From positions 98,862 through 162,861 of the forward strand of contig JAGRGY010000011.1 in the NCBI GenBank assembly GCA_020445255.1: a DNA stretch of 64,000 nucleotides. The letters run 5' to 3'. Each line of letters starts with the position of its first letter. Positions within the stretch are counted from its first letter, which is position 1. Shown one piece after another: positions 28,884 through 38,176 of the stretch. The notes under the pieces are model-generated. The model did not search any database, was not told where the DNA came from, and worked only from the letters and a program-made list of their open reading frames with translations. The position numbers and the translations under genes were made by a program. This DNA comes from Gammaproteobacteria bacterium. Lineage in GTDB: Bacteria; Pseudomonadota; Gammaproteobacteria; Chromatiales; Chromatiaceae.

Positions 28884-29291
28884 GCTCTACCGTATCGCCA
28901 GTCTCGTCCCGGATTTCAATTATGCAGCCAAACGAACCTGGCGTTGCGATACACATGGCCGCGGCGCCAGGCGGGCGGCAGAATTGGCGAGAACACAGGG
29001 ACCGATACCGCACGGACTTTCACCGGGCCCTGTCATCACAGAGGACAACCCGAGACACGGACCCAGATTTGAGATTCGCAATCCTCGCCAATTCCGATGC
29101 AAGGGCGGTTGAATCCGAATCCGGAATGCGCCGACCAATCGCACTTCTCCCGTCTGGCTCGAGCGCCGGGGCTTTCGAGCCGCACGACAGGTAACGGAGG
29201 ATCACCGGCGTGCGGCCCGACGGCGCACCTGCGGTGCCTGTCGGACAGATGCCCAGTCGGACGTTCGACCCCCGGGGCGTCCATTGAGCAC
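28884..29291. other. Intergenic region between exeA and the tRNA-Arg site
   Basis: About 400 bp with no reading frame carrying a ribosome site on either strand. The exeA promoter should lie near 28890-28960 on the minus strand, but no clear -10/-35 pair is seen. Confidence 0.5.
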
Positions 29292-29323
29292 AAAAAAAGC
29301 CCGGTGCACAGACCGGGCTTTTT
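29292..29323. terminator. Bidirectional intrinsic terminator of tRNA-Arg
   Basis: Stem GCCCGGT (29299-29305) pairs with ACCGGGC (29312-29318) around a 6-nt loop, flanked by seven A and five T. It lies just 3' of the tRNA fragment on the minus strand, so it is the original host tRNA terminator. Confidence 0.85.
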
Positions 29324-29329
29324 CGCTAG

Positions 29330-29376
29330 TGGCGCGCATGGAGAGATTCGAACTCCCGACCGCCTGGTTCGTAGCC
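29330..29376 (-). other. 3' part of tRNA-Arg(ACG); prophage attL core
   Basis: Read on the minus strand, 29374 to 29330 gives an anticodon loop CTACGAA with ACG, 3' anticodon stem CCAGG, variable loop CGGTC, T arm GGGAG-TTCGAAT-CTCTC, acceptor strand CATGCGC and GCCA. The 5' half is missing: the next bases do not complete the anticodon stem beyond CC. The fragment is followed by the host terminator. It is the duplicated core of about 45 bp left when a tyrosine-integrase phage integrates into a tRNA gene. The rebuilt tRNA should be at the other prophage end. Confidence 0.88.
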
Positions 29377-29465
29377 TTGCAGCCAAACGTAAGTGATTGA
29401 TTCCACTTAGCTTGAAGTCGGCGCCCATTGCACAATATGCCGGACAGAGCACATCAAGGCACGAC

Positions 29466-29487
29466 AGGTGTCGGACAAGTGTCGGAC
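29466..29487 (+). repeat. Two 11-bp direct repeats near attL, possible integrase arm sites
   Basis: AGGTGTCGGAC (29466-29476) and AAGTGTCGGAC (29477-29487) lie head to tail about 90 bp inside the att core. A related TGCCGGACA lies near 29440. Such repeats next to the core are typical of arm-type binding sites of tyrosine integrases; this role is inferred. Confidence 0.45.
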
Positions 29488-29514
29488 GCACTCAATCGGT
29501 GAAATGCCAACCGT

Positions 29515-31200
29515 CTAGCAATACTGATTGATGACACTCTCTGTGTAGGCCGCATGCACCAGGTCCTCGGTTACCGGTTGGTACGACACGCCCGTCTCCT
29601 GTATCTGCGGGGTGTCAGGGGTGAGGTTGGGATTGCCCAGGTACGTGCTCACCTGTGAGCCGGACCATACCTCGGTCGCCGCTCCCGAGTCTGGCGTCCC
29701 GATCATGTGCTCGGTGAATTGGTAATTTGACGCGGCGCTGGTGTCGGGGACGTACATAAACACCCGCTGCAGGTTCTGATTGAAGAGGTACGACTCCCGC
29801 AGATAGACGTCCGCGTGGGGTACTTCGACATCGTTGACGTAGACTACGGTATCTTCAGTCTCAGATTCCCCAGGACAGGAGACACCGGGCGTCGTGGACC
29901 CGTAGATCGGCTCCAGGTGGTAGGTGGTCTTGACTTTCTTGACTTCATAGGCGAACTGCACCTCGCCAAAGAAATCCCACGTCACCGTCTCGCTGTTCCA
30001 CTCTTCGACATTCAGTTCGCCGGTGATGCACGTCCCGGCTGCGCCAGGCGTGTTGTTGTCCCACCACCATCCGGTCCCCTCGAAGTTGGTCGGGTGGGAC
30101 GGATCGGCACAGTTCCACAATTCGTACTCGCGACTGTATGAGCCGGCGACGTCAATGGTGAAATCGATTGACGTGTCGATAATCTCGATGGTCCGGGTGA
30201 CGACGCCGTGAGGCGTCTTATAGAGGATTGCCGCATTGGTGTAGGTCGAACCCTGCAAGCTCGTGGCTTCTGCCACCGCTGATGCGGTGTATGCCCTGAC
30301 GAACGCGGTCGCTTGAGGGTTGCCGCAATCGTCCCCCGGGTAGCCAGGCGGCGGCGTTTCCGTCAGATCGTCAACGTGATCGCCGACGAAATACGAGAAC
30401 GACCAGCCGGGAGGATCCTCGGCCAGGTCAGCCCGATTCACCAGCCCGCCCTCGAAGGCGAGATCTTCTGTGACGGTGGCGGTTATGCCCTCTCCGCCAT
30501 TGGTGAACGGATCACCCGACCCGCTCAGTTGGATCTTGATGATTCCGACCAACGCGCTGGTCGTGCCAAAGCGGTTTGTTCTCCCGGCCGAGGTCGTTTC
30601 GAGATAGATGCTCTCGACCAGATTGCCGACGAAATCCTCGCAGTAGACGTGCAGGTAGGCGAGGCTCCCGTCTGGCGACACAGTGAGGTTTTTCGGCTGC
30701 ACACTCAGCTTGATGTGATCGATGACGTCCTCGATCGTGTAACCGCCGCTGTACCAACTCGGGATGCCAGGCGCCCACGTCAGTGTTCCGACCAATTCAT
30801 CGGTGATCGAATAGTTCCGACCGAACCGACCATAGAGCTCCCGCCGCCAAACGTTGATATCGACGGTCGTGTCGCCCTCGATGATCTCCGCGGTCATTCT
30901 CCACGTTCGGCCATCCGGCGCACAGTAGAGCCACGCTGTGCCGCCGAGAACGGGGCCACCATTGACGGCACGAGTCGATCCGCAAAGCAGGGCATAGTCT
31001 CGCCATTCCAGGCCCTTCGCGGCATCGCTTGCCTGTTGCGCCACAGACCGGTTGGCGCCAGGCGCAGACGGGTGTCTGACGACTACGCAGTCGCCATCCC
31101 CGGTTATGTTCTTGGTGCCTGCGAGCGTGCTCAGGTCGCCATCGATCGCAAGGCCGTGCCAAGGCATGCCGACTGCCGTGAACCGCTTCAGCCCGATCAT
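29515..31200 (-). CDS. Phage tail protein, last gene of the late operon
   Basis: A 561-residue acidic beta-rich protein with no family I recognise. It has many aromatic and Gly/Thr-rich strands (SYSREYELWNC, GWWWDNNTPGAAGTC) and several Cys. Its ATG overlaps the stop of the 101-residue gene (ATGA-type). As the last gene of the operon, after the tail-hub gene, it is probably a distal tail-tip or receptor-contacting protein (inference from position). Confidence 0.7.
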   Translation of the reverse strand: MIGLKRFTAVGMPWHGLAIDGDLSTLAGTKNITGDGDCVVVRHPSAPGANRSVAQQASDAAKGLEWRDYALLCGSTRAVNGGPVLGGTAWLYCAPDGRTWRMTAEIIEGDTTVDINVWRRELYGRFGRNYSITDELVGTLTWAPGIPSWYSGGYTIEDVIDHIKLSVQPKNLTVSPDGSLAYLHVYCEDFVGNLVESIYLETTSAGRTNRFGTTSALVGIIKIQLSGSGDPFTNGGEGITATVTEDLAFEGGLVNRADLAEDPPGWSFSYFVGDHVDDLTETPPPGYPGDDCGNPQATAFVRAYTASAVAEATSLQGSTYTNAAILYKTPHGVVTRTIEIIDTSIDFTIDVAGSYSREYELWNCADPSHPTNFEGTGWWWDNNTPGAAGTCITGELNVEEWNSETVTWDFFGEVQFAYEVKKVKTTYHLEPIYGSTTPGVSCPGESETEDTVVYVNDVEVPHADVYLRESYLFNQNLQRVFMYVPDTSAASNYQFTEHMIGTPDSGAATEVWSGSQVSTYLGNPNLTPDTPQIQETGVSYQPVTEDLVHAAYTESVINQYC

Positions 31201-31502
31201 GCTGACGGGTCGAGGTTGATCACCGGCGCCTGGTCGCCGTTGTTGTCCAAGTATGTCGTTACGTCGCCGTACTCGAACGCCGTCAACCCGTCAGAACTGA
31301 CCATCATGTAAAACGTGGCGCCCGCATAAGCCTGCTCCTCGATTGGCCATGCAGTTCCGCCGCCCGTCGAAGAAACAGCCTCTGGCACTGCTTCCGACAC
31401 GCTTTCTGGAATCGCATCACGCGTCGGCGCCTCGCCGGCGCGGTTGCCTCCGCGGCTTTGGCCGCTCAGGCGGCGGAGCTGGTCGCCGATGTCGTCGCCC
31501 AT
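31197..31502 (-). CDS. Small phage tail-region protein
   Basis: A 101-residue protein starting MGDDIGDQLRRL, chosen because this ATG overlaps the stop of the 140-residue gene. It has a Val/Glu/Ala-rich middle (residues about 35-50) and an acidic C-terminal part. No known motif. It lies between two tail genes with overlaps on both sides, so it is translated as part of the tail-tip set. Confidence 0.6.
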   Translation of the reverse strand: MGDDIGDQLRRLSGQSRGGNRAGEAPTRDAIPESVSEAVPEAVSSTGGGTAWPIEEQAYAGATFYMMVSSDGLTAFEYGDVTTYLDNNGDQAPVINLDPSA

Positions 31503-31924
31503 CAGACGGGAACCTCGTCGAGCGGCACGATATCGATCGAGATCTCGGTGTATTCGCCGCCGCCAATCGAATTGGCCCAATCGAACCACACCTCGATCGC
31601 GTTCACAGCGCCGCCGAGCACGGTATCGCCGATGTTGAGCGCGGCGCCGGGTGTGGCGGCCGCGAGCCCGGCCTCGCTCACGGCCAGTCGAATCGCCGTC
31701 GCCTCCACCCCGGAGCCGGGCGACGAGTCTACGATCGACAGCGCGATCGGATCGACACCGGGATTGCTGGTCGCCTGCAGTTTGAAACCGGCATCGGTCG
31801 CGCCAACGTAGAACACACCGACAGCGGTATCACCCTGTTTTGACCATGCCCCTATCCCACCGTCGACGGGGTCGAACGGCTCAGTAAGGGCTGCGTCTCT
31901 GAAAACGTAGGGAACGTCTGCCAT
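31502..31924 (-). CDS. Phage tail-region protein of unknown function
   Basis: A 140-residue beta-rich protein that starts 2 bp after the tail-hub gene. It opens MADVPYVFRDAALTEPFDPVDGG and contains Gly/Ala-rich turns. No known domain. The position next to the hub gene suggests a small tip component. Confidence 0.62.
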   Translation of the reverse strand: MADVPYVFRDAALTEPFDPVDGGIGAWSKQGDTAVGVFYVGATDAGFKLQATSNPGVDPIALSIVDSSPGSGVEATAIRLAVSEAGLAAATPGAALNIGDTVLGGAVNAIEVWFDWANSIGGGEYTEISIDIVPLDEVPV

Positions 31925-31926
31925 GA

Positions 31927-34389
31927 TCAGTTACTCAGTGTGAGGGAGTCTTGAGGGACCGCAACGCCGTACGACGTCGACTGCGAAATGGTCGTTGCCT
32001 GCCGGGCGGTCTCTTCGATCTCGGGCATGCGGACCACGAAACGCTCGCGGTAGAGGTTGTTCGGGTCGGTGCGCGCGGCGCCGAACGCGTTCGTGATCCA
32101 GCCGTCCCAGTCTTCGTCGTCCGGTGGCGCGTTCAGAACACCGCCGGAGCGCTGCTGCAGGAAGTACACGCGCGGCGTCGGCGTTTCATCCGGTTGGGTC
32201 GGCGTCGGCGGTGCGACGATGGGATCGTTCACGGCCACGCCAGACCCGCCGTGCCGGGAGATCGCCAGCTCGACGGTCATCTGTGGGTTGCCGTCGCGCA
32301 CCCCGAGCCGCTCCTGCAGCCGCACCACCTTGCCGGTAGCGTCGAGATAGTCGCCGCTGACCCGTAGCGTTTTCGACAGGTCGACCGTCGGGTCGTACAC
32401 CGGATCGAACGTCACGCGGTTGCCGCGCGCGCGCCCGAGGATCAGTGTTTTCGCCCGCTCGATCGCGCACACCTGCGCCGCCTGCATCGCGATGCGGCCG
32501 GTACGCTCCGCGTCGACCGCGTCGAGCTGGTAGTCGGCCGTCTGCGGCATCAGCACGGCGCCGGTCGGTGCGGCGTCGTACTCCGTGATGCGCTCATAGT
32601 CGCCGGTGTCGAACACCGCCTCGACGCTGTAGTCGAAATTGGTCGGCTGCACGCCGACGGCCTCGGCCAGATCGGAGGCGATCACGTCGATCGGGTGGCG
32701 CTCCGTCACCGTCTGCCCCCACCGGCGCGCCGCCTTCCAATGGGCGCCGAGACAGAACAATGGCGAGTTACTGTTCGGCGCGAAGTTCGTCCCGCCGCAG
32801 ATATCGGCCAGCGCCACGGTAGGCAGATCGTCGTACCGGACCGCACCGATACGCGTCCATTGATTGCCGTCGATTGCGCTCGCGATCATGCTTTTCGACG
32901 GCAGGTTTCCCTGCCCGTTCAACCAGCCGCACAGGCCAAGCGTGTTGATGAAGTTGACAGAGATTTCGCGATGCCGCAGGCGCGTGTACACAAAGTCGAA
33001 GTTGATGCGCACATGGGTGATCAGATCGCCACGGCTAACGCGTGTCAGGCGCAGCGTGCCGCCGAAACGCGCAGTATCGGTGAACGTGCGATATGCTGGA
33101 CTTGCCGCCCACGGCACCACGACCAGGCGACCCCAGCTGTCGACGTGCATCTCGTAGGGGATCGTCGACAGACGGTCGACGGCGTAGCGCCAGCCGTCCG
33201 CCGCGTCGTCGAACACATGCTCCGACCAGTAGCCTGGGATCAGTTTGTCGATCACCTCTCGCGGCATTGCCTCGAATAGCCCCTGAAGATCGTTCGAGGC
33301 CGTCACCGATACCGTGCCGGCATCCGGGTTGAACTCGGCGATCGTGGTCGTGCCCGTGAACCGTCGCACCGGGTACAGCAGGCTGCCAGCGCTGTCGCGA
33401 CCATCGAACGTGATCGCGACCGTCTTGCGCTCGTACGACCCGAGGTCGACTGCGCCGGCCGGCACCAATAGTTCGAACGAGGCGATGCCACTCTGGTTCT
33501 CTGCCCGATCGATCTCGACGTCGCCGACCAGCGATGCCGACACGTCGACACCGTCGAGCACGACCGATGGCGACCAGGCGGCGACCTCCGCCTGGTAGTG
33601 CGCCGGATCAGCCGACTGCAGCAGCAGTGGCACCGATCCTGCCGGCGACGATTCGATCGAGACCAGGCGCAGCGGCACCACCGCGGCGGCCGACTGTAGA
33701 TAGCCATGCAGTGCGAGCGGTACTACGAGCGGAACGGGCACATTTGCGGCCGCGTAGAGCTCGGCGACATCGGCATCTGTCAGTGCCGTTGTGCGGAACA
33801 CCAGCGTATCGTCTACCCACATGCTGCCGTTGTTGCCGATCCCAAATGGTCCGCCGCCATTTGGCGCTTGGGTCACGTTGTTGTTGACGGCGACGAATGT
33901 CGGCACCGAAACGCCGTTCACGTAGATCTTGACGGTTCCGTTGTCGAAACCGAATCCAACGAACAGGAACTCGCTAGCAGGATCGTAGGTGCTCGAGGTG
34001 CGAATCGTTCGGTACGTGCCCGATCGCCTTATCTGAAACTGCAGCACACCGCTGTCGACGGTGGTGAATCGAATGAAATTGCTGGTATCGACCACCCATT
34101 CCCACAGGGTGACCGACGGTACCGCCGCGGTAAACTTCGCGAACAGATGCACGTCGAAGATGAACGACCCGAACAGCAGTGAGTTGGATGGCGAATCCGC
34201 CGAACTGCTGTTGTCGAAATAGATCGACGTGCCCTCGCCCGTCGCGCCAGGCTCACCGAACAGCGGCGTTCCGAAAAACGTTCCGTCCGTGAGCGTGCCG
34301 CTCGCATCCGCAAACGTGGCACCGCTGATCTCGTCGAGCTTGGCATACCAGACGGGCGACTTTGCGAGGGCGACGTCGGAGAAGGCCAC
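31927..34389 (-). CDS. Tail-hub-like protein with N-terminal LamG-type domain
   Basis: An 820-residue tail protein. Residues about 1-215 look like a LamG/concanavalin domain (KLDEISGATFADASG, VKIYVNGVSVPTF). After about residue 270 comes a hub-type part (PSVVLDGVDVSASLVGDVEIDRAENQSG is the entry), with blocks like those of gp27/tail-tip proteins (SVTASNDLQGLFEAMP, RLTRVSRGDLITHVRINFDF). It sits after the tape measure and one 180-residue gene. I infer that it forms the tail-tip hub and carries a sugar-binding domain. Confidence 0.7.
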   Translation of the reverse strand: MAFSDVALAKSPVWYAKLDEISGATFADASGTLTDGTFFGTPLFGEPGATGEGTSIYFDNSSSADSPSNSLLFGSFIFDVHLFAKFTAAVPSVTLWEWVVDTSNFIRFTTVDSGVLQFQIRRSGTYRTIRTSSTYDPASEFLFVGFGFDNGTVKIYVNGVSVPTFVAVNNNVTQAPNGGGPFGIGNNGSMWVDDTLVFRTTALTDADVAELYAAANVPVPLVVPLALHGYLQSAAAVVPLRLVSIESSPAGSVPLLLQSADPAHYQAEVAAWSPSVVLDGVDVSASLVGDVEIDRAENQSGIASFELLVPAGAVDLGSYERKTVAITFDGRDSAGSLLYPVRRFTGTTTIAEFNPDAGTVSVTASNDLQGLFEAMPREVIDKLIPGYWSEHVFDDAADGWRYAVDRLSTIPYEMHVDSWGRLVVVPWAASPAYRTFTDTARFGGTLRLTRVSRGDLITHVRINFDFVYTRLRHREISVNFINTLGLCGWLNGQGNLPSKSMIASAIDGNQWTRIGAVRYDDLPTVALADICGGTNFAPNSNSPLFCLGAHWKAARRWGQTVTERHPIDVIASDLAEAVGVQPTNFDYSVEAVFDTGDYERITEYDAAPTGAVLMPQTADYQLDAVDAERTGRIAMQAAQVCAIERAKTLILGRARGNRVTFDPVYDPTVDLSKTLRVSGDYLDATGKVVRLQERLGVRDGNPQMTVELAISRHGGSGVAVNDPIVAPPTPTQPDETPTPRVYFLQQRSGGVLNAPPDDEDWDGWITNAFGAARTDPNNLYRERFVVRMPEIEETARQATTISQSTSYGVAVPQDSLTLSN

Positions 34390-34391
34390 CG

Positions 34392-34934
34392 TCAGATTTC
34401 CTCCCCGATCAACGTCCAGCCGTACGACGGCCCGCGCTCTGCCTTGTCCTCGACAGGCGGATCAGCAAACACCGAGATCTCTGGAAAATAGACAACCTGA
34501 TACTGCGTTGCACCGGCAACTGGTGTGATGTTGGCGACGTCGCCAGCCATTGATACGTCCGTTCCAACCCACGCGTCGCCAAGCTTCGCGCGTCCGAACG
34601 GTAGCGATCCTGCATCAGTGCGTCTCGCTGCAGGCAGCGTCACAGAAACATTGGTTGTGATGACAGATCGCGGAGCAATGCAAGAGATCAGGATCTGACT
34701 GTCGTAATCAACCTCTCCGTCTTCTCCAAGACCGGCCGGTATCACCCCGCGTCCGGAAACGATCGTGACAAGTTTTGCGCCAACGTCAGGCCACAGCTTT
34801 CGTTGATAGAGCGTTCCGTCGGCTGCGCGCTTTCGGCTGACACCTCGGACAGGTTCATAGCGCTGGCTGATTTCAACTGACGCATAAACCGGAACAACGA
34901 CACCGCCGACAATAAGGAGACGAACGCCGCTCAT
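34392..34934 (-). CDS. Tail protein after the tape measure
   Basis: A 180-residue beta-rich protein. Notable parts are SVEISQRYEPVRGVSRKRAADGTLYQRKLWPD and GRAKLGDAWVG (positions about 20-50 and 115-125). It follows the tape measure gene with a 4-bp overlap and precedes the hub gene by 2 bp. In lambda the gene after tape measure encodes a distal minor tail protein (M), so it may be a distal-tail protein (position-based inference). Confidence 0.62.
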   Translation of the reverse strand: MSGVRLLIVGGVVVPVYASVEISQRYEPVRGVSRKRAADGTLYQRKLWPDVGAKLVTIVSGRGVIPAGLGEDGEVDYDSQILISCIAPRSVITTNVSVTLPAARRTDAGSLPFGRAKLGDAWVGTDVSMAGDVANITPVAGATQYQVVYFPEISVFADPPVEDKAERGPSYGWTLIGEEI

Positions 34935-37900
34935 CCCTTGATCCCCTGCTTTAGGTTCTCGATTCTGATCATTCTGCGGAGCGCATCGACACTGTCACCA
35001 ACGGCATCGACTGTGACGCGCTTTCCGTCAAGAACGAACGTGATCGGAGCACCGGACACAGATGGCGAAGACGGGATTGCGAGTTGCTGCACAGATGGCA
35101 ACTGGGGAACGATCGGACCGCCGGCAGCAAATCCAGGGATCCCACCGGACGTGATCGCTTTGCGAAGCCAACCAGAACGCAACGCGCGTCGCAGCCTGAA
35201 GATGGCACCATGCCCGCCTGCCGCATCAACTTCTGCCGCGGTCAGCATGTGCTCCCCAGGAGCACCCCACATCAGCACACCATCCCTGCCTTTCGGCCCT
35301 GGACCGGTGATCGGCCCGCCGGATGCTTTTCCGTCCAGGTCTTTCAGTTTCGGAATGTCGCCACTTGCGCCGGCCTCGACAGGAACAACAATCGGGTTGT
35401 CCTTGATGATCTGCTGCAGCCGGTCGCGCAACGCTTCGACCGATGCAATCGCACCTTCGGTATCGACGCCAATCTCGATGCTCTGCAGGAAATCGAAGTC
35501 GGACTTGAGATCCAACAGCTTCTGCTTCGCCGATTCGATCTTCTCGTTCTGCTGGGCCTCAAGTGCATCAAACGTTCTGTCGCCGAGCTCGCTGGCCTGC
35601 TGCGTCAGCGACTGCAGGAACGAGCGCGAGATCTTGCCAGCATCAGCCAACGCTTTGAGTTGCTCGACGACACGGTTCGCCGATGCTTCGGCATCCTTGA
35701 ACTTTCCGGTATCGAGCGCGTCCTGACCGCGCTGGAGTTCCTTGATCGGCGCAAGGACAGTGTCTCGGATCAGATCGGACCCAGGTGTCTCTGGCGGTTT
35801 CTGCAGTTCGGCGATCTTCTCGGCGAACACCTGGCGCGCCTTGGCGATCTGGTCGAGCTTTTTCAGTTCTTCGTCATAGACACTCTTCTGCTTTTCGAAG
35901 GCCGCGCGAATCACTCCGGTCTCAAGATCCTTTGCTTCGGCAAGGCGCTCGGTGTGCAGACGCTGACGGTTCTCGATGTCGCCGAGCGCTGCGGCCAGTC
36001 CGGACAAACCGCGTCTCGTCTCGTCGAGGCGTGCAAGCGTCTCACTTCTGGCAACGCGCGTCCCTTCCTGCTCCAGCAGGTTGCGAGCCCGCCAGTACTG
36101 CTCGGCGCCGTCGATCTGCGCTTCATACTCTCTGCGCTCGGTCGCAGACAACGCCTGGATCTGCTCGGCCGTCTTGACCTGGACGTCGGCATACCGCGCG
36201 TTCAGATCGATCGTTTGCTGGAGGTCGCGGCGGTAGGCCTCCGCGTTGTCGATGATCCGCTTCTGGGCTGCGTCGGCGTCCTTGGCTGCCTCATAGACCT
36301 TGTACCAGCCGAACGCGAGTGCGCCGACGGCCGCGATCAGCGGGGCGAACGCGGCACCCTGAGCGGAGATCAGCGCGATGCCTCCTGCAGCTGCCTTCAG
36401 TTGGACGACCAGACCGACGAGCGACGTGCGTAGGGATGTGACACCAGCCGCCTGCGCCGCGGCTGCTGTGGCCGCCGTGCGCATGGCGGTACTCGACGCC
36501 ACGGACGCGGCGTTGATCGCTGCAAGGAACTCGCTGATGGCGAGCAGCGGCTGACGGAGCAGCGCCAGTGATAGACGCAGCGCGATCGATGCGACCCGCC
36601 AGCCGATGAAACCGGCCGCCACCAGTCCGACGGCGGTCGACAATGCCGGCATGGCGGCGACGACCTCGGCTGCGATGGAAGAGATGACACGCAGTGCGCC
36701 GGCCACTTCGACCACAGTTGGAAGCAACGCAGTTCCGAAGTTGTTCGCGACCTCATTCAGGCTGTTCAGGAGAAGCTTCAACTGGTTGGCTGACGTCGCC
36801 GACTGCTTGCCGAACTCGCGCTGGACGCCGCCGGCAAACTGCGTCTCGTCGGCGACCAGGCCGAGCGCCTTCCGATACTCGTCGAGGCCGCCGACCAGGA
36901 TACTGATGTCGTCTGAGTACTCCTGACCGAACAGATTGGTGAGCGCCACCGCCCGCGTCTGGTTGTCCAGTTTCGAGAGCGTCTGGAGAAAGTCCAGCAG
37001 CGCCTGCTGCGGGTCACGCCTGATCTGCGCGGCCAACGCCTCGGATGATGTGCCTAGGCCAGCCAGCGCATCCTGGAACTTCTTGCCCTGCGCTTCGCCG
37101 GCCTGCAGCTTGTTCAGCAGGGCATTGATGGCCGTGGCAGCCACCTGCGGCGGCCGGCCAAGCGCCAGAAATGCATCGGCCAGTGCGGCGGTTTGATTGA
37201 CGGTCAGTTCGAACTGCTGCGAAGTACCGCCGATCCTCGTCAGGACATTGACGATGTCCGCCTCGCGCGCGGCCGTGTTGTTCGCCAGCTGGTTGATCGC
37301 GTCGCCCAGACGCTCGATGTCGTTGATCGGGATGTTGAAGATGTTGGAGAGCTTCGCGACCGCTTCGCCAGCCTCTGACGGCAATAGGTCAAACGCGGTC
37401 GCCATCCGCGCCACAATCTGCACGAAGTCAGGCAACTGGTCTGCGCTGATCCCAAGGCGCCCGCCGGCAGCGGCGATCTCGGCGAGTTGGGCGGCTGTCA
37501 GCGGGATCTCCCGGGACAGGCTCTTGATGGTTCCCTCGAACTCGCGCATCGCAGCCGTGGACTGGAACTCGACGACCTTGGCGACGTTGGCCATCTGCGA
37601 TTCGAACTCGATCGCCGGCCTGAGCGCGCGGCTCATGGCAAGCGCCAGCGCGCCGGCCTCGAGGCCCTGTGCGTAGAGCGAATTGATGGCTTGGCGGTTG
37701 GCGGTCCGCGCGGCCTGCGCCGCTGTCAGGCGCTCCTGTGCCTCACGTACCCGCGCGAGGCTGCCGACCAGGCCTGCCTGCGCCTTCGCGTAGTTGGCCG
37801 TGTCGACACCGGCGGCGCGGAGCTGGGAACGCAATGCCGAAAGCGAGGACACCTGCTCCCGATATTCCCGCTTCAGCCCTTCAGACTGCCGTTTCGCCGC

Positions 37901-38176
37901 CTCAAATGCCTTCTTCAGCCCGTCTGACGGTTCTTTGACGGTCCGCATAGCGACCGCCAGCCTGGCCGTCTCGGCGCCGGCCTCCTTGAGTTTCTGGCGG
38001 GTTTGGTCGAGACTGGCCTTGAGCTTGCCGAAATCATCGGCCGACTTCGCCGCCCGTTCGAGTTTCTGCAGGTTCCCGTTGAGGTTCTTGAGCGCCGAAC
38101 TCGCCTTGTCCGTGCTCTGCAGCAATGAGGCACTGACGGCGCCGCCGATCAGCAGGGAGATGGAGACCTTATCCAT
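34931..38176 (-). CDS. Tail tape measure protein (TP901 family)
   Basis: A 1081-residue tail-length ruler. The N-terminal third is a long coiled coil. The TP901-type core (about 190-430) has FESQMANVAKVVEFQ and LSREIPLTAAQLAEIAAAGG. Hydrophobic segments (about 480-640) are typical of regions inserted into the host membrane on ejection. By the usual rule of about 0.15 nm per residue the tail would be about 160 nm. A plus-strand moron lies at its upstream side. It is preceded by the G/GT chaperone pair as in other siphophages. Confidence 0.93.
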   Translation of the reverse strand: MDKVSISLLIGGAVSASLLQSTDKASSALKNLNGNLQKLERAAKSADDFGKLKASLDQTRQKLKEAGAETARLAVAMRTVKEPSDGLKKAFEAAKRQSEGLKREYREQVSSLSALRSQLRAAGVDTANYAKAQAGLVGSLARVREAQERLTAAQAARTANRQAINSLYAQGLEAGALALAMSRALRPAIEFESQMANVAKVVEFQSTAAMREFEGTIKSLSREIPLTAAQLAEIAAAGGRLGISADQLPDFVQIVARMATAFDLLPSEAGEAVAKLSNIFNIPINDIERLGDAINQLANNTAAREADIVNVLTRIGGTSQQFELTVNQTAALADAFLALGRPPQVAATAINALLNKLQAGEAQGKKFQDALAGLGTSSEALAAQIRRDPQQALLDFLQTLSKLDNQTRAVALTNLFGQEYSDDISILVGGLDEYRKALGLVADETQFAGGVQREFGKQSATSANQLKLLLNSLNEVANNFGTALLPTVVEVAGALRVISSIAAEVVAAMPALSTAVGLVAAGFIGWRVASIALRLSLALLRQPLLAISEFLAAINAASVASSTAMRTAATAAAAQAAGVTSLRTSLVGLVVQLKAAAGGIALISAQGAAFAPLIAAVGALAFGWYKVYEAAKDADAAQKRIIDNAEAYRRDLQQTIDLNARYADVQVKTAEQIQALSATERREYEAQIDGAEQYWRARNLLEQEGTRVARSETLARLDETRRGLSGLAAALGDIENRQRLHTERLAEAKDLETGVIRAAFEKQKSVYDEELKKLDQIAKARQVFAEKIAELQKPPETPGSDLIRDTVLAPIKELQRGQDALDTGKFKDAEASANRVVEQLKALADAGKISRSFLQSLTQQASELGDRTFDALEAQQNEKIESAKQKLLDLKSDFDFLQSIEIGVDTEGAIASVEALRDRLQQIIKDNPIVVPVEAGASGDIPKLKDLDGKASGGPITGPGPKGRDGVLMWGAPGEHMLTAAEVDAAGGHGAIFRLRRALRSGWLRKAITSGGIPGFAAGGPIVPQLPSVQQLAIPSSPSVSGAPITFVLDGKRVTVDAVGDSVDALRRMIRIENLKQGIKG

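Noticed and set aside
28924..29389. 11-bp repeat GCAGCCAAACG at 28924-28934 and 29379-29389
   Set aside because: It spans the att core and could suggest another junction, but 11 bp with no flanking similarity is likely chance.
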